Below are positions 18,214 through 26,879 of a stretch of 64,000 nucleotides of DNA, one piece after another. This stretch comes from Hoeflea_A sp965249925 (GTDB taxonomy: Bacteria; Pseudomonadota; Alphaproteobacteria; Rhizobiales; Rhizobiaceae): the NCBI GenBank assembly GCA_965249925.1, contig OZ252260.1:6820001-6884000 (forward strand), read 5' to 3'. The first letter of the stretch is position 1, and each line of letters starts with the position of its first letter. The notes below the pieces were generated by a model. It was not told the DNA's origin, ran no database searches, and saw only the letters and a program-made list of their open reading frames with translations. The position numbers were made by a program, and so were the translations under genes.

Positions 18214-18771
18214 TTACTGCGATTCCTCTGTTGATCCGTCCGCTGGTCTCGAAGGATTTTCACCGAGCCGCGCAACCAGGGCTTGTTCGGTCGCAGCGGC
18301 GAGGTCGCGTGCAACGCCGTTCGACCATACTTCCGCAGCCTGCAGCAGCTCACGGGTTGCGATCGGACCGGTCGTTAACAGTTTCTTCCCGGCGTCGCTA
18401 TCGTAGAAGGTCCGAATGGCGACGAGCTCCTCCATGGAGAAGTTGTTGGCGTAGATTAAAGCCGCCTCACGCTCCAGGTCGGCCCTTCGGCCAGCCATTT
18501 CGATTGCCGTTTCATCAACAGTGGCGGAGATGACATCCTGAAGGTTGGGTGCCGTCTGAATCAGCGTCGCCTTGAGCTGCAACGCGGCGTTGGGAAGGAT
18601 GACATCAAACTGATCCGTGGCACCGAGCGAATTGAGTGTTGCCCTCGCCTCCCTCAAGTGCTCCTCCGTCGGATCCTGTGCCAGTACCGGTGCACTCATA
18701 CTCAAAACGATTGCGGTGGCTGATACCATGAGTTTGCGGCGTGCGCGGACCGCGATGCTCCATTGTTTCAT
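18214..18771 (-). CDS. Periplasmic DUF2059 domain protein
   Basis: A 185-residue exported protein. A signal peptide is visible at residues 1-32 (basic start, hydrophobic core, ending S-A-P-V-L-A-Q-D). The mature part is helical and contains the DUF2059 pattern, with F-S-M-E-E-L-V-A-I-R-T-F-Y-D-S-D-A-G-K-K-L near residue 115-135. The function of the family is unknown. It starts 15 bases after the stop of rpiA and lies 130 bases before gor, all on the same strand. Confidence 0.82.
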   Translation of the reverse strand: MKQWSIAVRARRKLMVSATAIVLSMSAPVLAQDPTEEHLREARATLNSLGATDQFDVILPNAALQLKATLIQTAPNLQDVISATVDETAIEMAGRRADLEREAALIYANNFSMEELVAIRTFYDSDAGKKLLTTGPIATRELLQAAEVWSNGVARDLAAATEQALVARLGENPSRPADGSTEESQ

Positions 18772-18786
18772 CGCTACTGATTTCCT

Positions 18787-19479
18787 CTAGTTTTTCATTG
18801 TCGTAACGCCGGACGATCCGGCAATGATCGCGGCGGACGCCAGATCGAGAAACATCCCGTGCTCGACCACACCCGGTATACGCTGCAGCGCCTCGGAAAG
18901 CGCTTCTGCATCGGGAATACGGCCAAATGATGCGTCCAGAATATAGTGTCCGTTGTCGGTTTCGAAGGGAACGTCACGATCCATCCGCAGCTCAATTGGA
19001 CCGCTTAAACCAATCTGCGAAGCGGCCTCCTCGATCGCCAGCCGGGTTGCGGCCAGTCCGAACGGTATGACCTCCACCGGCAGCGGATACGCTCCCAGCG
19101 CCTCCACCACCTTCGTTTCGTCGGCGATGACCACCAAACGGTCCGAAGCATTCGCGACGATCTTCTCCCGCAGCAATGCCCCGCCACCGCCTTTGATCAG
19201 GCGCAGTTGTCGGTCGACCTCGTCGGTCCCGTCGACCGTCAGATCAAGATGCGGCATTTCGTCCAATGAATAGATCGGAACGCCGAACTCCATGCATAGA
19301 CCGGCTGTTCGCTCGGATGTGGGAACACCGCTGATCGACAGGCCGTCCTCGACTTTTTCGGCCAGCAGGCGAACGAACTCTTCCGCTGTGGACCCGGTAC
19401 CGATCCCCAGTTTCATGCCATCGTCCACATGATCGAGGGCAGCCCGTGCCGCCTCGATTTTCCACTGGCGGGCATTCAT
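18787..19479 (-). CDS. rpiA: Ribose-5-phosphate isomerase A
   Basis: A 230-residue RpiA interconverting ribose 5-phosphate and ribulose 5-phosphate in the pentose phosphate pathway. The family landmarks are all present: G-I-G-T-G-S-T-A near residue 25, V-P-T-S-E-R-T near 52, D-G-T-D-E-V-D near 83 with the catalytic Asp, and I-K-G-G-G-G-A-L-L-R-E-K-I-V with the catalytic Glu and Lys near 95-108. Length is typical. It is the first gene of the rpiA-DUF2059-gor run and is divergent from gph, whose start is 188 bases away. Confidence 0.95.
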   Translation of the reverse strand: MNARQWKIEAARAALDHVDDGMKLGIGTGSTAEEFVRLLAEKVEDGLSISGVPTSERTAGLCMEFGVPIYSLDEMPHLDLTVDGTDEVDRQLRLIKGGGGALLREKIVANASDRLVVIADETKVVEALGAYPLPVEVIPFGLAATRLAIEEAASQIGLSGPIELRMDRDVPFETDNGHYILDASFGRIPDAEALSEALQRIPGVVEHGMFLDLASAAIIAGSSGVTTMKN

Positions 19480-19666
19480 TCGCCGGTTGCTCCCAGATGG
19501 TTTTCTGCGGCGCTGTTACCACGCGAGCGTCGCCAAGCAAAGCTGTAAATCATTGCGCTGCAGGCTCTCCCCAGTCACGCAGGAACCCAGCCTGTGGCGG
19601 GTTGAACCCTTGCAATCCAAAAACTCCTACCCTACCGGTGTCGCTGACGATATCACCGGAGCGCGC

Positions 19667-20338
19667 ATGTTCAGACCGCTTGTTATCTTTGATCTTGATG
19701 GAACGTTGCTCCACACCGCACCGGACCTTTTGGTAAGCCTCAACCATAGCATCGAGGTGCTTGGCATACAGCCGGTCGGACATGACGATATCGATAGCTT
19801 GGTCGGCGCCGGCGCTCGGGCGATGATACAACGGGCGCTCGACCTGCGGCAGATTGCGGTCGATACCGCCCAACTTGACCGGCTCTTCGAGCGTTTCCTC
19901 GACCACTACAGCCGCACCATGCCGGGCACCACGGTTCCTTACCCCGGTTTGATCGCCGCACTCGACCGGCTGGACGAAGCCGGGATGTCGCTCGCCGTCT
20001 GTACCAACAAGACGGAGGCCCTGGCACGCCGATTGCTCGATCTTTTGAGGATGGCGCGGCGTTTTTCCGCCATCACTGGCGGCGACACCTTCGCCTATCG
20101 CAAGCCGCACGGAGATCATATTCTGGGAACGATTGACCAGGCCGGCGGATCGCCGGCTGCAACGGTTATGGTCGGCGACTCGATCAACGATATCACCGCC
20201 GCGCGCAATGCCGGCATTCCGTCCATCGCCGTGCCTTTCGGCTATTCGGACACCGCGGTGGAGGATCTGGCACCGGACACGGTCATTCGCCACTACGAAG
20301 AACTGACCCCACAGCTTGTATCAAGGCTGCTTGGCTGA
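19667..20338 (+). CDS. gph: Phosphoglycolate phosphatase-like HAD hydrolase
   Basis: A 223-residue HAD-superfamily phosphatase. The catalytic motif F-D-L-D-G-T is near residues 7-12, a cap domain follows, motif II is the V-C-T-N-K-T segment, and the metal-binding G-D-S-I-N-D-I motif is near residue 170. Gph removes phosphate from 2-phosphoglycolate arising from DNA repair or oxygenase activity. The open frame extends 60 codons upstream into sequence without family character; the ATG at 19667 is chosen because CCGGAG lies six bases before it and the HAD motif begins immediately. Substrate by homology only. It converges on the L,D-transpeptidase gene with eight bases between. Confidence 0.85.
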   Translation: MFRPLVIFDLDGTLLHTAPDLLVSLNHSIEVLGIQPVGHDDIDSLVGAGARAMIQRALDLRQIAVDTAQLDRLFERFLDHYSRTMPGTTVPYPGLIAALDRLDEAGMSLAVCTNKTEALARRLLDLLRMARRFSAITGGDTFAYRKPHGDHILGTIDQAGGSPAATVMVGDSINDITAARNAGIPSIAVPFGYSDTAVEDLAPDTVIRHYEELTPQLVSRLLG

Positions 20339-20346
20339 CGCCGTGG

Positions 20347-22260
20347 TCAGCTGCTGGCCTCGCGAACTTTTTCAGTCCGGTTGATGGCTTCGGACAACCG
20401 CGCATCCCTGCCGTACATATCCGCAAAATAGCCAACGCTGCCGTCATCGTTCGGCCAAGCCGTGAAGTAAGAGACATAGACCGGTATTTTGCCGGGAACG
20501 GGCTCGGCCAGGTTTTGCCCTTGAGCAATCTGAGCGTCGATATGGTCGCGCGATGTGCCAAGCACGGCCGCTGCCATGCCCCACGGATCCTGCAGCCTGA
20601 CACAGCCGTGGCTGAAGGCACGGGTATCGCGCTCGAAGAGATTGCGCGACGGCGTGTCGTGCATATAGATCGCGTGTTTGTTGGGGAAGAGGATCTTCAG
20701 CTCGCCAAGCGCGTTCTTAGGCCCCGGAGGTTGCCGGACGTCAACTGGAATGTTGTTGGGACCGACCTGATACCAGTTGATGTTGCGCGACGCGACACGC
20801 CGTCCTCGACGGTCGGTGAGCTCGTAGCCCAGGCGGTCCAGATAAGAAGGGTTGCTGCGCAATTTCGGCAGCATTTCGTTGACGATGATCGAACGTGGAA
20901 CGCCCCAGTATGGGTTGTACTCGACAGTTTCGATCTCGTCGTGGAAAAAACTGGTCTGGTTGGAGCGCTTACCGACGATCGCCCGCATCGACAGTGTGTC
21001 TTTGCCATTGGCAACGTAGGTCGCGCGATAGGCCGGCTGGTTGATAAAGACATGACGGCTGCCCAGGTTACGCGGCAACCAGCGAAGCCGCTCCATCGCA
21101 AGCTGGACCTTCTCGATCTTGTCATCATTGGTTTCGTCGTTCAGCCTGCCGATCGTCTGTTTGCCGACAATTCCGTCGACCATCAGGCCATTCTCTCTCT
21201 GGAAGTCCCTGACCAGCGCCACCAGGTCGTCGCTGTATTGTTCACCGCCACTGACGCCGTATTCGTAAAGCGTAATGCCGTGGTCGGCGAGGAGTTTGTC
21301 CGATCCGCGCTTGCGAATGCCGGCCACAACATTCGTCAGTTCCGGACTGCTGGCGCCCGGCCGCAAAAACGTGCCTGGCGCAATGACGATGGCCTCTTCC
21401 TCATCGGCGGCGCGAAGCTTAACGAGTTCCGCCGCCAAGGCCTTGAACTGCGGATTGCTCGGGCTGCTGCCCCGCAGGTAAGCTCCGGCATCCGCAGTCG
21501 CTTCCAGATTGCCCAGGGCGGATACCAGATCGACCTTCTTGCGCTCGAAATCGTGATACCCCGACAGCCTGTTTGGGTCGATCCTGCCACGGGTTGCGTC
21601 GAGCACGTAGGACAGGACGCGGGCACTCATCCGCATTTCCAACAGCATGAGGTCCCGCTGACGATCGGCCATGCGGGTCATGTCGAAGCCGTCTGAGGGC
21701 AGTTCCAGAACGTAGTCCTTTGACGACAGACCCACCGTGTCGGCCTGCTCCATGACGGCCATGGCGGCGCGGGCATTGGCGTTCAGAGCCGTGCCGTCCA
21801 CCCAGATAAAATCATGTTGCTCGGCGTAGTATTCGAGCAGTGCCTCACCGACTTCATTGGCCGTCGTCAGCTTCACGCCGGCAAGAAAGCGACGCGATTC
21901 GTCGAACGCGCTGATCGGCAGAGGCCCGAAATACGGATCGGCGGAAGCCAGTTGCACCGTTGCCAACGGGGTCAAATCGATGGTTTTCAGCCGGTCCGGT
22001 TTGTAGGTGTAGATCGGTGGCGCACTGACCTTGGCGACCGGCCTGGCGGTGCGTGCACGCTGTTGCTGCTGCCGCTGCATGCGATCCCGCTCGATCCGGC
22101 GGGCGCGTTCCTGACGTGCTCTTGGATTGAAAATCAGCTCCAAAAGCGACGTCCGTTGCTGAGCCTGCACCGGACCTGTCGTCGGCATGACAAACCCGAC
22201 TGCCAAAAGGCCGGTCAATGCGGCTACGCTGCAACACAGTCCAATTTTCCCGGACTTCAC
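20347..22260 (-). CDS. L,D-transpeptidase (YcbB-like murein cross-linking enzyme)
   Basis: About 637 residues, exported. It begins with a signal peptide (K-S-G-K-I-G-L then a hydrophobic run ending V-Q-A-Q-Q), followed by a proline/arginine-rich linker, a peptidoglycan-binding domain (near 340-385, V-R-D-F-Q-R-E-N-G-L) and a C-terminal YkuD catalytic domain with S-H-G-C-V-R-L-Q-D-P, whose Cys is the nucleophile. Such enzymes form 3-3 cross-links in peptidoglycan, abundant in Hyphomicrobiales. I use the GTG at 22260, preceded by GGAGG eight bases upstream; the frame is open for 25 more codons to 22335, but that start places unlikely residues before the signal peptide. Confidence 0.88.
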   Translation of the reverse strand: MKSGKIGLCCSVAALTGLLAVGFVMPTTGPVQAQQRTSLLELIFNPRARQERARRIERDRMQRQQQQRARTARPVAKVSAPPIYTYKPDRLKTIDLTPLATVQLASADPYFGPLPISAFDESRRFLAGVKLTTANEVGEALLEYYAEQHDFIWVDGTALNANARAAMAVMEQADTVGLSSKDYVLELPSDGFDMTRMADRQRDLMLLEMRMSARVLSYVLDATRGRIDPNRLSGYHDFERKKVDLVSALGNLEATADAGAYLRGSSPSNPQFKALAAELVKLRAADEEEAIVIAPGTFLRPGASSPELTNVVAGIRKRGSDKLLADHGITLYEYGVSGGEQYSDDLVALVRDFQRENGLMVDGIVGKQTIGRLNDETNDDKIEKVQLAMERLRWLPRNLGSRHVFINQPAYRATYVANGKDTLSMRAIVGKRSNQTSFFHDEIETVEYNPYWGVPRSIIVNEMLPKLRSNPSYLDRLGYELTDRRGRRVASRNINWYQVGPNNIPVDVRQPPGPKNALGELKILFPNKHAIYMHDTPSRNLFERDTRAFSHGCVRLQDPWGMAAAVLGTSRDHIDAQIAQGQNLAEPVPGKIPVYVSYFTAWPNDDGSVGYFADMYGRDARLSEAINRTEKVREASS

Positions 22261-22405
22261 ACCAGTACCCTCCACTGAGTTGCACGTCTTCGGTTCCCCG
22301 TTACCGAAAAACGATATCCTGACATTGCTACGCAATGAATCCGCCCGAACGCAACCGCGCGGCTATCGAATTTCGAAAAATACCGGCTATTTCCTAAAAA
22401 TTTGA

Positions 22406-23092
22406 TCAATGGTGCTGCGTCGCGCCGTCCGGTTCCGGTTCCACCAACCACCTACAGAAGAGATGCGCCAAAAATGCGCCCACGAGCTGAGCAATGACAA
22501 ATGGAATCACGTCCTGCGGTCGTATCCCCGAAAAACTGTCGGTAAATCCGCGCCCGATGGTCACTGCCGGATTGGCGAACGAAGTCGAGGCGGTAAACCA
22601 GTAGGCAGCGGTGATATAGAGGCCGACGGCCATCGCCACGGCGCGCTCATTGGCCCGCAGCGTCGCCAGAATAGTGAACAAAAGCCCGAAGGTCGCGACC
22701 GCTTCGGCAAACCATTGAGCCGACCCGGTACGTGTCGTCTGCGATACCTGAAGGACCTCCAGGTCGAACATCATGTGGGCGGCCCAAACGCCAAGTAGCC
22801 CGCCGACAATTTGCGCGACCACGTAGCCAGCTGCCTGCCCCGTTGTCACGGCGCCGCGGATGGCGAACACCATTGTGACGGCCGGATTGAAATGGGCTCC
22901 TGAAATCGGACCGAGCATGGTGATCAGAACCACCAGTATAGCCCCGGTGGGAATGGTGTTTCCCAGCAGGGCGATCGCCACATTGCCGTCGGCCAGCGCC
23001 TCGGCCATGATGCCCGATCCAACCACGGTCGCGAGAAGAAAAGCCGTGCCGATGAATTCGGCACCAAGCTGCCTGGCAAATCGTCCGTTCAC
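22406..23092 (-). CDS. Aquaporin/MIP-family channel
   Basis: A 228-residue six-helix MIP channel for water or small neutral solutes. Both pore motifs are intact: H-F-N-P-A-V-T after the second helix and F-A-N-P-A-V-T after the fifth. The segment preceding the first motif (G-P-I-S-G-A-H) is standard for bacterial members. Similar alphaproteobacterial MIP proteins sit in arsenic resistance operons, but no arsenic gene is adjacent here, so the permeant is not assigned. The start is a GTG; GGGGG lies seven bases upstream. A 9-base inverted repeat lies 44-77 bases before the start. Confidence 0.88.
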   Translation of the reverse strand: MNGRFARQLGAEFIGTAFLLATVVGSGIMAEALADGNVAIALLGNTIPTGAILVVLITMLGPISGAHFNPAVTMVFAIRGAVTTGQAAGYVVAQIVGGLLGVWAAHMMFDLEVLQVSQTTRTGSAQWFAEAVATFGLLFTILATLRANERAVAMAVGLYITAAYWFTASTSFANPAVTIGRGFTDSFSGIRPQDVIPFVIAQLVGAFLAHLFCRWLVEPEPDGATQHH

Positions 23093-23135
23093 TTCCAGTC
23101 CCCCATCTGTGCAATTGCGTGCCCAATCGCGCCAT

Positions 23136-23169
23136 CAGCGGTCCACGTAGGGCCTCGCGAGGACCGCTG
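23136..23169. promoter_or_regulatory. Inverted repeat upstream of the aquaporin gene
   Basis: Perfect 9-base arms CAGCGGTCC (23136-23144) and GGACCGCTG (23161-23169) separated by 16 bases, in the leader or promoter region of the leftward aquaporin gene. It could be an operator or a stable leader hairpin; no T-run follows on the aquaporin strand, so it does not look like a terminator. Confidence 0.35.
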
Positions 23170-23242
23170 TCGGCCGCTACTCAATCAGTTTTATGTAAAA
23201 GTGAAACGCGTTCGGCTGTAGATGTATCAAAAAATCATGAAA

Positions 23243-23300
23243 TCCGGAATGTTTCAAGAAACCATTGATCTTGTTTCCGGAAAAGATGATTTGACGTCAA
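23243..23300. promoter_or_regulatory. Nested palindromes upstream of the membrane/2Fe-2S gene
   Basis: Three dyads crowd the 110 bases before the gene: TCCGGAA (23243-23249) pairing with TTCCGGA (23275-23281); GTTTCAAGAAAC (23251-23262) inside it; and the perfect 10-base palindrome TTGACGTCAA (23291-23300). The last overlaps a plausible -35 TTGACG (23291-23296), with a weak -10 GAATAT at 23315-23320. This suggests a regulated promoter, but the regulator is unknown. Confidence 0.35.
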
Positions 23301-23352
23301 CTGGCTCTATCCTCGAATATGACAGGCTTCTGGGGGGAACCGGGAAATACAG

Positions 23353-24504
23353 ATGGCAAGAAACATCAGAATGCTCACCGGTGCGGTGTTGTATCTGTTC
23401 GTCACCCTGCACCTGTTGAACATGGCCTTCGGTCTGCACTCGGTGGATGCCGTGGACGCCGCCCGGACCTACCTGACAGCGCCATGGTCCTTTGGTCCTG
23501 TCTTTCTGCTGCTGTTGCTGTCGATGCTGCTTCACATGGGCTTGGGGCTGCTGGCATTCTATCGGCGAAGCACTTTGCGGATGTCGGGATACGACGCGCT
23601 GCAACTGGTCTTCGGATTGCTGATCATCCCTTTGCTCGCCTCCCACATCGTTGGCATATACGCCGCCAAGAGCATTTTCGGGTATGACCCGACTTACCGT
23701 ATCATTCTCAGCTACTTCTGGCTCGATGCGCCGCTTGAGGGGCTGCGTCAGGTTATCGTGGTTGTCGTTGTTTGGGTGCATGGCAGTGTGGGGATTTTTA
23801 CCTGGATGCGGTTGCAGAACTGGTGGGATCGCGTGTCCTGGTTTGCTTACCCCTTCTTTGTCGCCGTACCGGTTCTGGCGTTGCTCGGATTTGTCGACAG
23901 TGGCAACGAAATCATCACGGAAGCGGCCCGGATTGTCGAAGCGCCCACGGATTCAGCGGGAAATCTGAGCGAAGCGGAGACCGCCGCGCTCGAAGAGGCG
24001 GCTGCGGCACGCCAGGCCGAGATCCTCGCCAATCTGGCGTTGGCCAGCCGAATTCTGTGGACCGTGTTGGCGATATATGGGCTCCTATTTGTCCTGACGC
24101 TGGGCATGCGGGCGATCCGCCTCCGGACACAAACGCGCAATCGCGCCGTCATTCGATATCTTCACGGGCCGAAGGTCGTCAGCGAAACGGGTCCCAGCCT
24201 TCTGGAAATATCGCGGCTGAATGACGTGGCGCATGCCAACCTGTGTCGCGGACGCGGCCGCTGCGGCACATGCCGGGTCCGTGTGGTAAGCGGCGGTGGC
24301 GAACTGGCGCCTCCTTCGAAAATCGAGCAGGAAACCCTCGCCCGCCTCGATGCCGCGCCCGATGTGCGCCTGGCATGCCAGCTTCACCCAATGGTCGGCA
24401 ATCTGACTGTCGAGCGGCTCGTACCGCCTGATATCTCTCCAAAAGATATGGTCTTGAACCGACATCCGCAGGCACCGGACGCCATGGAGACGGCAGATGC
24501 CTGA
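23353..24504 (+). CDS. Six-helix membrane protein with C-terminal 2Fe-2S ferredoxin domain
   Basis: A 383-residue inner-membrane protein. Residues 8-185 form about five hydrophobic helices in an arrangement resembling succinate dehydrogenase cytochrome b, with His at 20, 61, 98 and 143 placed in the first four helices, suitable for heme b. After a charged helical segment (185-230) comes another membrane helix (about 232-252). Residues 280-365 are a plant-type ferredoxin domain with C298, C304, C307 and C342 (C-x5-C-x2-C...C). I recall this membrane-plus-ferredoxin input module fused to class III adenylate cyclases in alphaproteobacteria; here no cyclase domain follows. GGGAA precedes the ATG by six bases. 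Its end overlaps the MscS gene by eight bases, so the pair is probably translationally coupled. Role: redox or electron-transfer sensing is inference. Confidence 0.75.
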   Translation: MARNIRMLTGAVLYLFVTLHLLNMAFGLHSVDAVDAARTYLTAPWSFGPVFLLLLLSMLLHMGLGLLAFYRRSTLRMSGYDALQLVFGLLIIPLLASHIVGIYAAKSIFGYDPTYRIILSYFWLDAPLEGLRQVIVVVVVWVHGSVGIFTWMRLQNWWDRVSWFAYPFFVAVPVLALLGFVDSGNEIITEAARIVEAPTDSAGNLSEAETAALEEAAAARQAEILANLALASRILWTVLAIYGLLFVLTLGMRAIRLRTQTRNRAVIRYLHGPKVVSETGPSLLEISRLNDVAHANLCRGRGRCGTCRVRVVSGGGELAPPSKIEQETLARLDAAPDVRLACQLHPMVGNLTVERLVPPDISPKDMVLNRHPQAPDAMETADA

Positions 24505-26863
24505 CATCAGGTTCCGACCGCCGCTGATCATGGCGATGATGACTCTGCTGGCGGTCTGGACACTTTTCGGCTCCGCCAACGCGCAATTCGTTTCCGGAAC
24601 ACAGGCTCCAGCCGAAAACGAGGAGGTGACCGCACCCCCCTCTCCCAACGATATTCGGGAACTGATGCGCCTTCTGTCGGATCCGTCGATGGTCGGCTGG
24701 CTGCAGCAGCAAAGCCAGGCCGCCGACGATGATGACTCGGCACGCACGGTGGAGAGCTTTCAGCAGGAGTTTGCCCGACGCGTCGGCATGATGCAGAGCC
24801 GTCTGGCAGACCTTGCGATCAGTTGGCGGAACCTTCCCGCGGCGCCGGGTTATCTGTCGGAAGTTTGGCAACAGCAGATGTCGGCCGATCAGACCCTGCG
24901 CACGCTGACCTATGTGCTGATTTTTCTGGTAGTCGGCGGCGGTCTCGAATGGCTGTACCGGCAATACACCCGCACGTTGTTGCTGCGGCTTGAACTGCGT
25001 CACGCCCGGTCCCTTTGGGAACGGCTCCAGTCGGCCGTGCTGCGCGCCGTGCTGATCCTCGTCGGATTGATAATCTTCAGTGCCGGCACGATCGGCACGT
25101 TCTTGAGTTTCGCATGGCCGCCATTCGTCGAGAATATTGTCCTCAACCTGTTGACGATTGTCATCACCATCCGGGTGGCCGCCACCATATCTCTGTTCCT
25201 CCTGGCGCCCCGCGTCACTGAACTTCGCCTCGTGCCGCTACCGAACGCGTTGGCGCGGCCATTGCATCGCTGGGTCGTGACGTTGGTATCGTTGCTCATC
25301 GTCGCTTTGACCGTTACCGACATCTTCGACCATCTGACCGGCAATTCGGATGCCGCCGGGGCAACACTCGCCGTTGCGGTAACGGCGGGTACGCTCAGCA
25401 CCGCGGCCATTCTGCTGGCAATATGGCACCTCGCGCACCTGGTCGCGAAACGCCACCGGGACAGCGCCGCCGGATCTGACGGCATTGGGCGGTTCTGGCC
25501 AGGCTATTTGTCCATACTTACGGCTGTCGGCTGGCTGCTCTGGCTGCTTAACGCGACCGAGCTGATGTGGACGGTTGTCCTTTTGGGATTGCTGTTTCCG
25601 GTCACCCGACTGTGCAACAGCTGTATCGATTACTTTTTCGACCAGGCTGAGCTCCGCGGCGCCGCCGAGATCGATGCGGACTTTGAGGCTACGCCCGAGG
25701 AAGCGTCTGCGATTGTCGAGGCAGAACTGCCGGCTGCGGTCACCCCCGTGGATCTCAATCCGGAGGCAACGGCGGACCAGCAAGAAGAAGATAGTCTCGA
25801 GGAAGCCGAAGTGGTTTCTTCCCTGGAACTCTATCGGCCGGTTGCGCGCCGCTTTGTTCGGTTTGTGGTCATTCTCGGCACCGTGTTTGTGCTGCTCGCC
25901 GTTTGGGGCGGCAACGTCTTCCAACTCGCTGAATCGCAGACGGTCACCGGTCGTCTTGCCGGTGTTCTCGCCGACATTATTCTGGTGCTGCTGATCGCCG
26001 ACCTGATCTGGGTCTGGGCGAAATCCGCAATCGACCGGCGACTCGCCAACTATGTGCCGCCGCAGGGTAGCGAGGCACCGGGGCCCGAAGCCCGCATGGC
26101 CACCCTGCTGCCGATCCTGCGGATGACCCTCATGGTCACGTTGATCGCCGTCGTCGGCATGACGATCCTGTCATCACTCGGCGTCAATGTCGGGCCGCTG
26201 CTGGCCGGTGCCGGGATTGTCGGCATCGCCGTGGGTTTCGGCGCACAGGCTCTGGTCAAAGACATTGTTTCGGGCATCTTCTTCCTGATCGACGACGCCT
26301 TTCGTGTCGGCGAATACATCGAAATCGGCAGCCTGCGCGGCACTGTGGAATCGATGTCCGTGCGCTCGCTACGGGTTCGCCACCATCTCGGCGCCATCCA
26401 CACGATCCCCTTCGGCGAATTGACGGCATTGACCAACTACAGCCGCGATTGGGTGATCATGCGGCTTGAATTCCGGGTGCCGTTCGACACCGACGTCAAG
26501 CTGGTCAAAAAGATCGTCAAGAAGATCGGCGCCGAATTAGAGGAGAACGAGGCCTATGGCGACGACATCATCCAGACGCTGAAGTCCCAGGGTGTGCGGC
26601 GCATGGAAGAATTCAACATGGTGATCGGCGTCAAGTTCATGGCGAAGCCCGGGGCCCAATGGCTCATTCGGCGCGATGCCTATCAGAAGCTGCGCGACGC
26701 TTTCGAGGCCAATGGCATCAGCTTCGCGCAGCGCAACGTCAAGGTCGAGGTGCTGGGTGATCAACCACTGACCGAGGAAGCCCAGAAGGCGATCGCCGGT
26801 GCTGCCCAGCAGGCCGTCGAAGCGGCCGCCGGGCCACCTCAGCCGGTGCCCGACGAACCTTGA
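24497..26863 (+). CDS. MscS-family mechanosensitive ion channel, long form
   Basis: A 788-residue exported/inner-membrane channel. A signal peptide spans residues 1-30 (ending A-N-A-Q-F). A helical periplasmic part follows, then roughly eight to nine membrane helices, and the conserved MscS pore and beta domain near 560-720, with G-A-G-I-V-G-I-A-V-G-F-G-A-Q at the pore-lining helix and F-F-L-I-D-D-A-F-R-V-G-E-Y after it. An acidic, low-complexity loop lies around residues 395-440. Long MscS proteins of this type release solutes on osmotic downshift or act as regulated channels. The ATG overlaps the preceding 2Fe-2S gene by eight bases. The C-terminus is rich in Ala, Gln and Pro. Confidence 0.9.
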   Translation: MPDIRFRPPLIMAMMTLLAVWTLFGSANAQFVSGTQAPAENEEVTAPPSPNDIRELMRLLSDPSMVGWLQQQSQAADDDDSARTVESFQQEFARRVGMMQSRLADLAISWRNLPAAPGYLSEVWQQQMSADQTLRTLTYVLIFLVVGGGLEWLYRQYTRTLLLRLELRHARSLWERLQSAVLRAVLILVGLIIFSAGTIGTFLSFAWPPFVENIVLNLLTIVITIRVAATISLFLLAPRVTELRLVPLPNALARPLHRWVVTLVSLLIVALTVTDIFDHLTGNSDAAGATLAVAVTAGTLSTAAILLAIWHLAHLVAKRHRDSAAGSDGIGRFWPGYLSILTAVGWLLWLLNATELMWTVVLLGLLFPVTRLCNSCIDYFFDQAELRGAAEIDADFEATPEEASAIVEAELPAAVTPVDLNPEATADQQEEDSLEEAEVVSSLELYRPVARRFVRFVVILGTVFVLLAVWGGNVFQLAESQTVTGRLAGVLADIILVLLIADLIWVWAKSAIDRRLANYVPPQGSEAPGPEARMATLLPILRMTLMVTLIAVVGMTILSSLGVNVGPLLAGAGIVGIAVGFGAQALVKDIVSGIFFLIDDAFRVGEYIEIGSLRGTVESMSVRSLRVRHHLGAIHTIPFGELTALTNYSRDWVIMRLEFRVPFDTDVKLVKKIVKKIGAELEENEAYGDDIIQTLKSQGVRRMEEFNMVIGVKFMAKPGAQWLIRRDAYQKLRDAFEANGISFAQRNVKVEVLGDQPLTEEAQKAIAGAAQQAVEAAAGPPQPVPDEP

Positions 26864-26879
26864 TCCGTTTCACGTAGGT

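Noticed and set aside
20515..21696. 393-codon open frame on the plus strand across the L,D-transpeptidase gene
   Set aside because: Antisense shadow; the transpeptidase frame has complete catalytic motifs.
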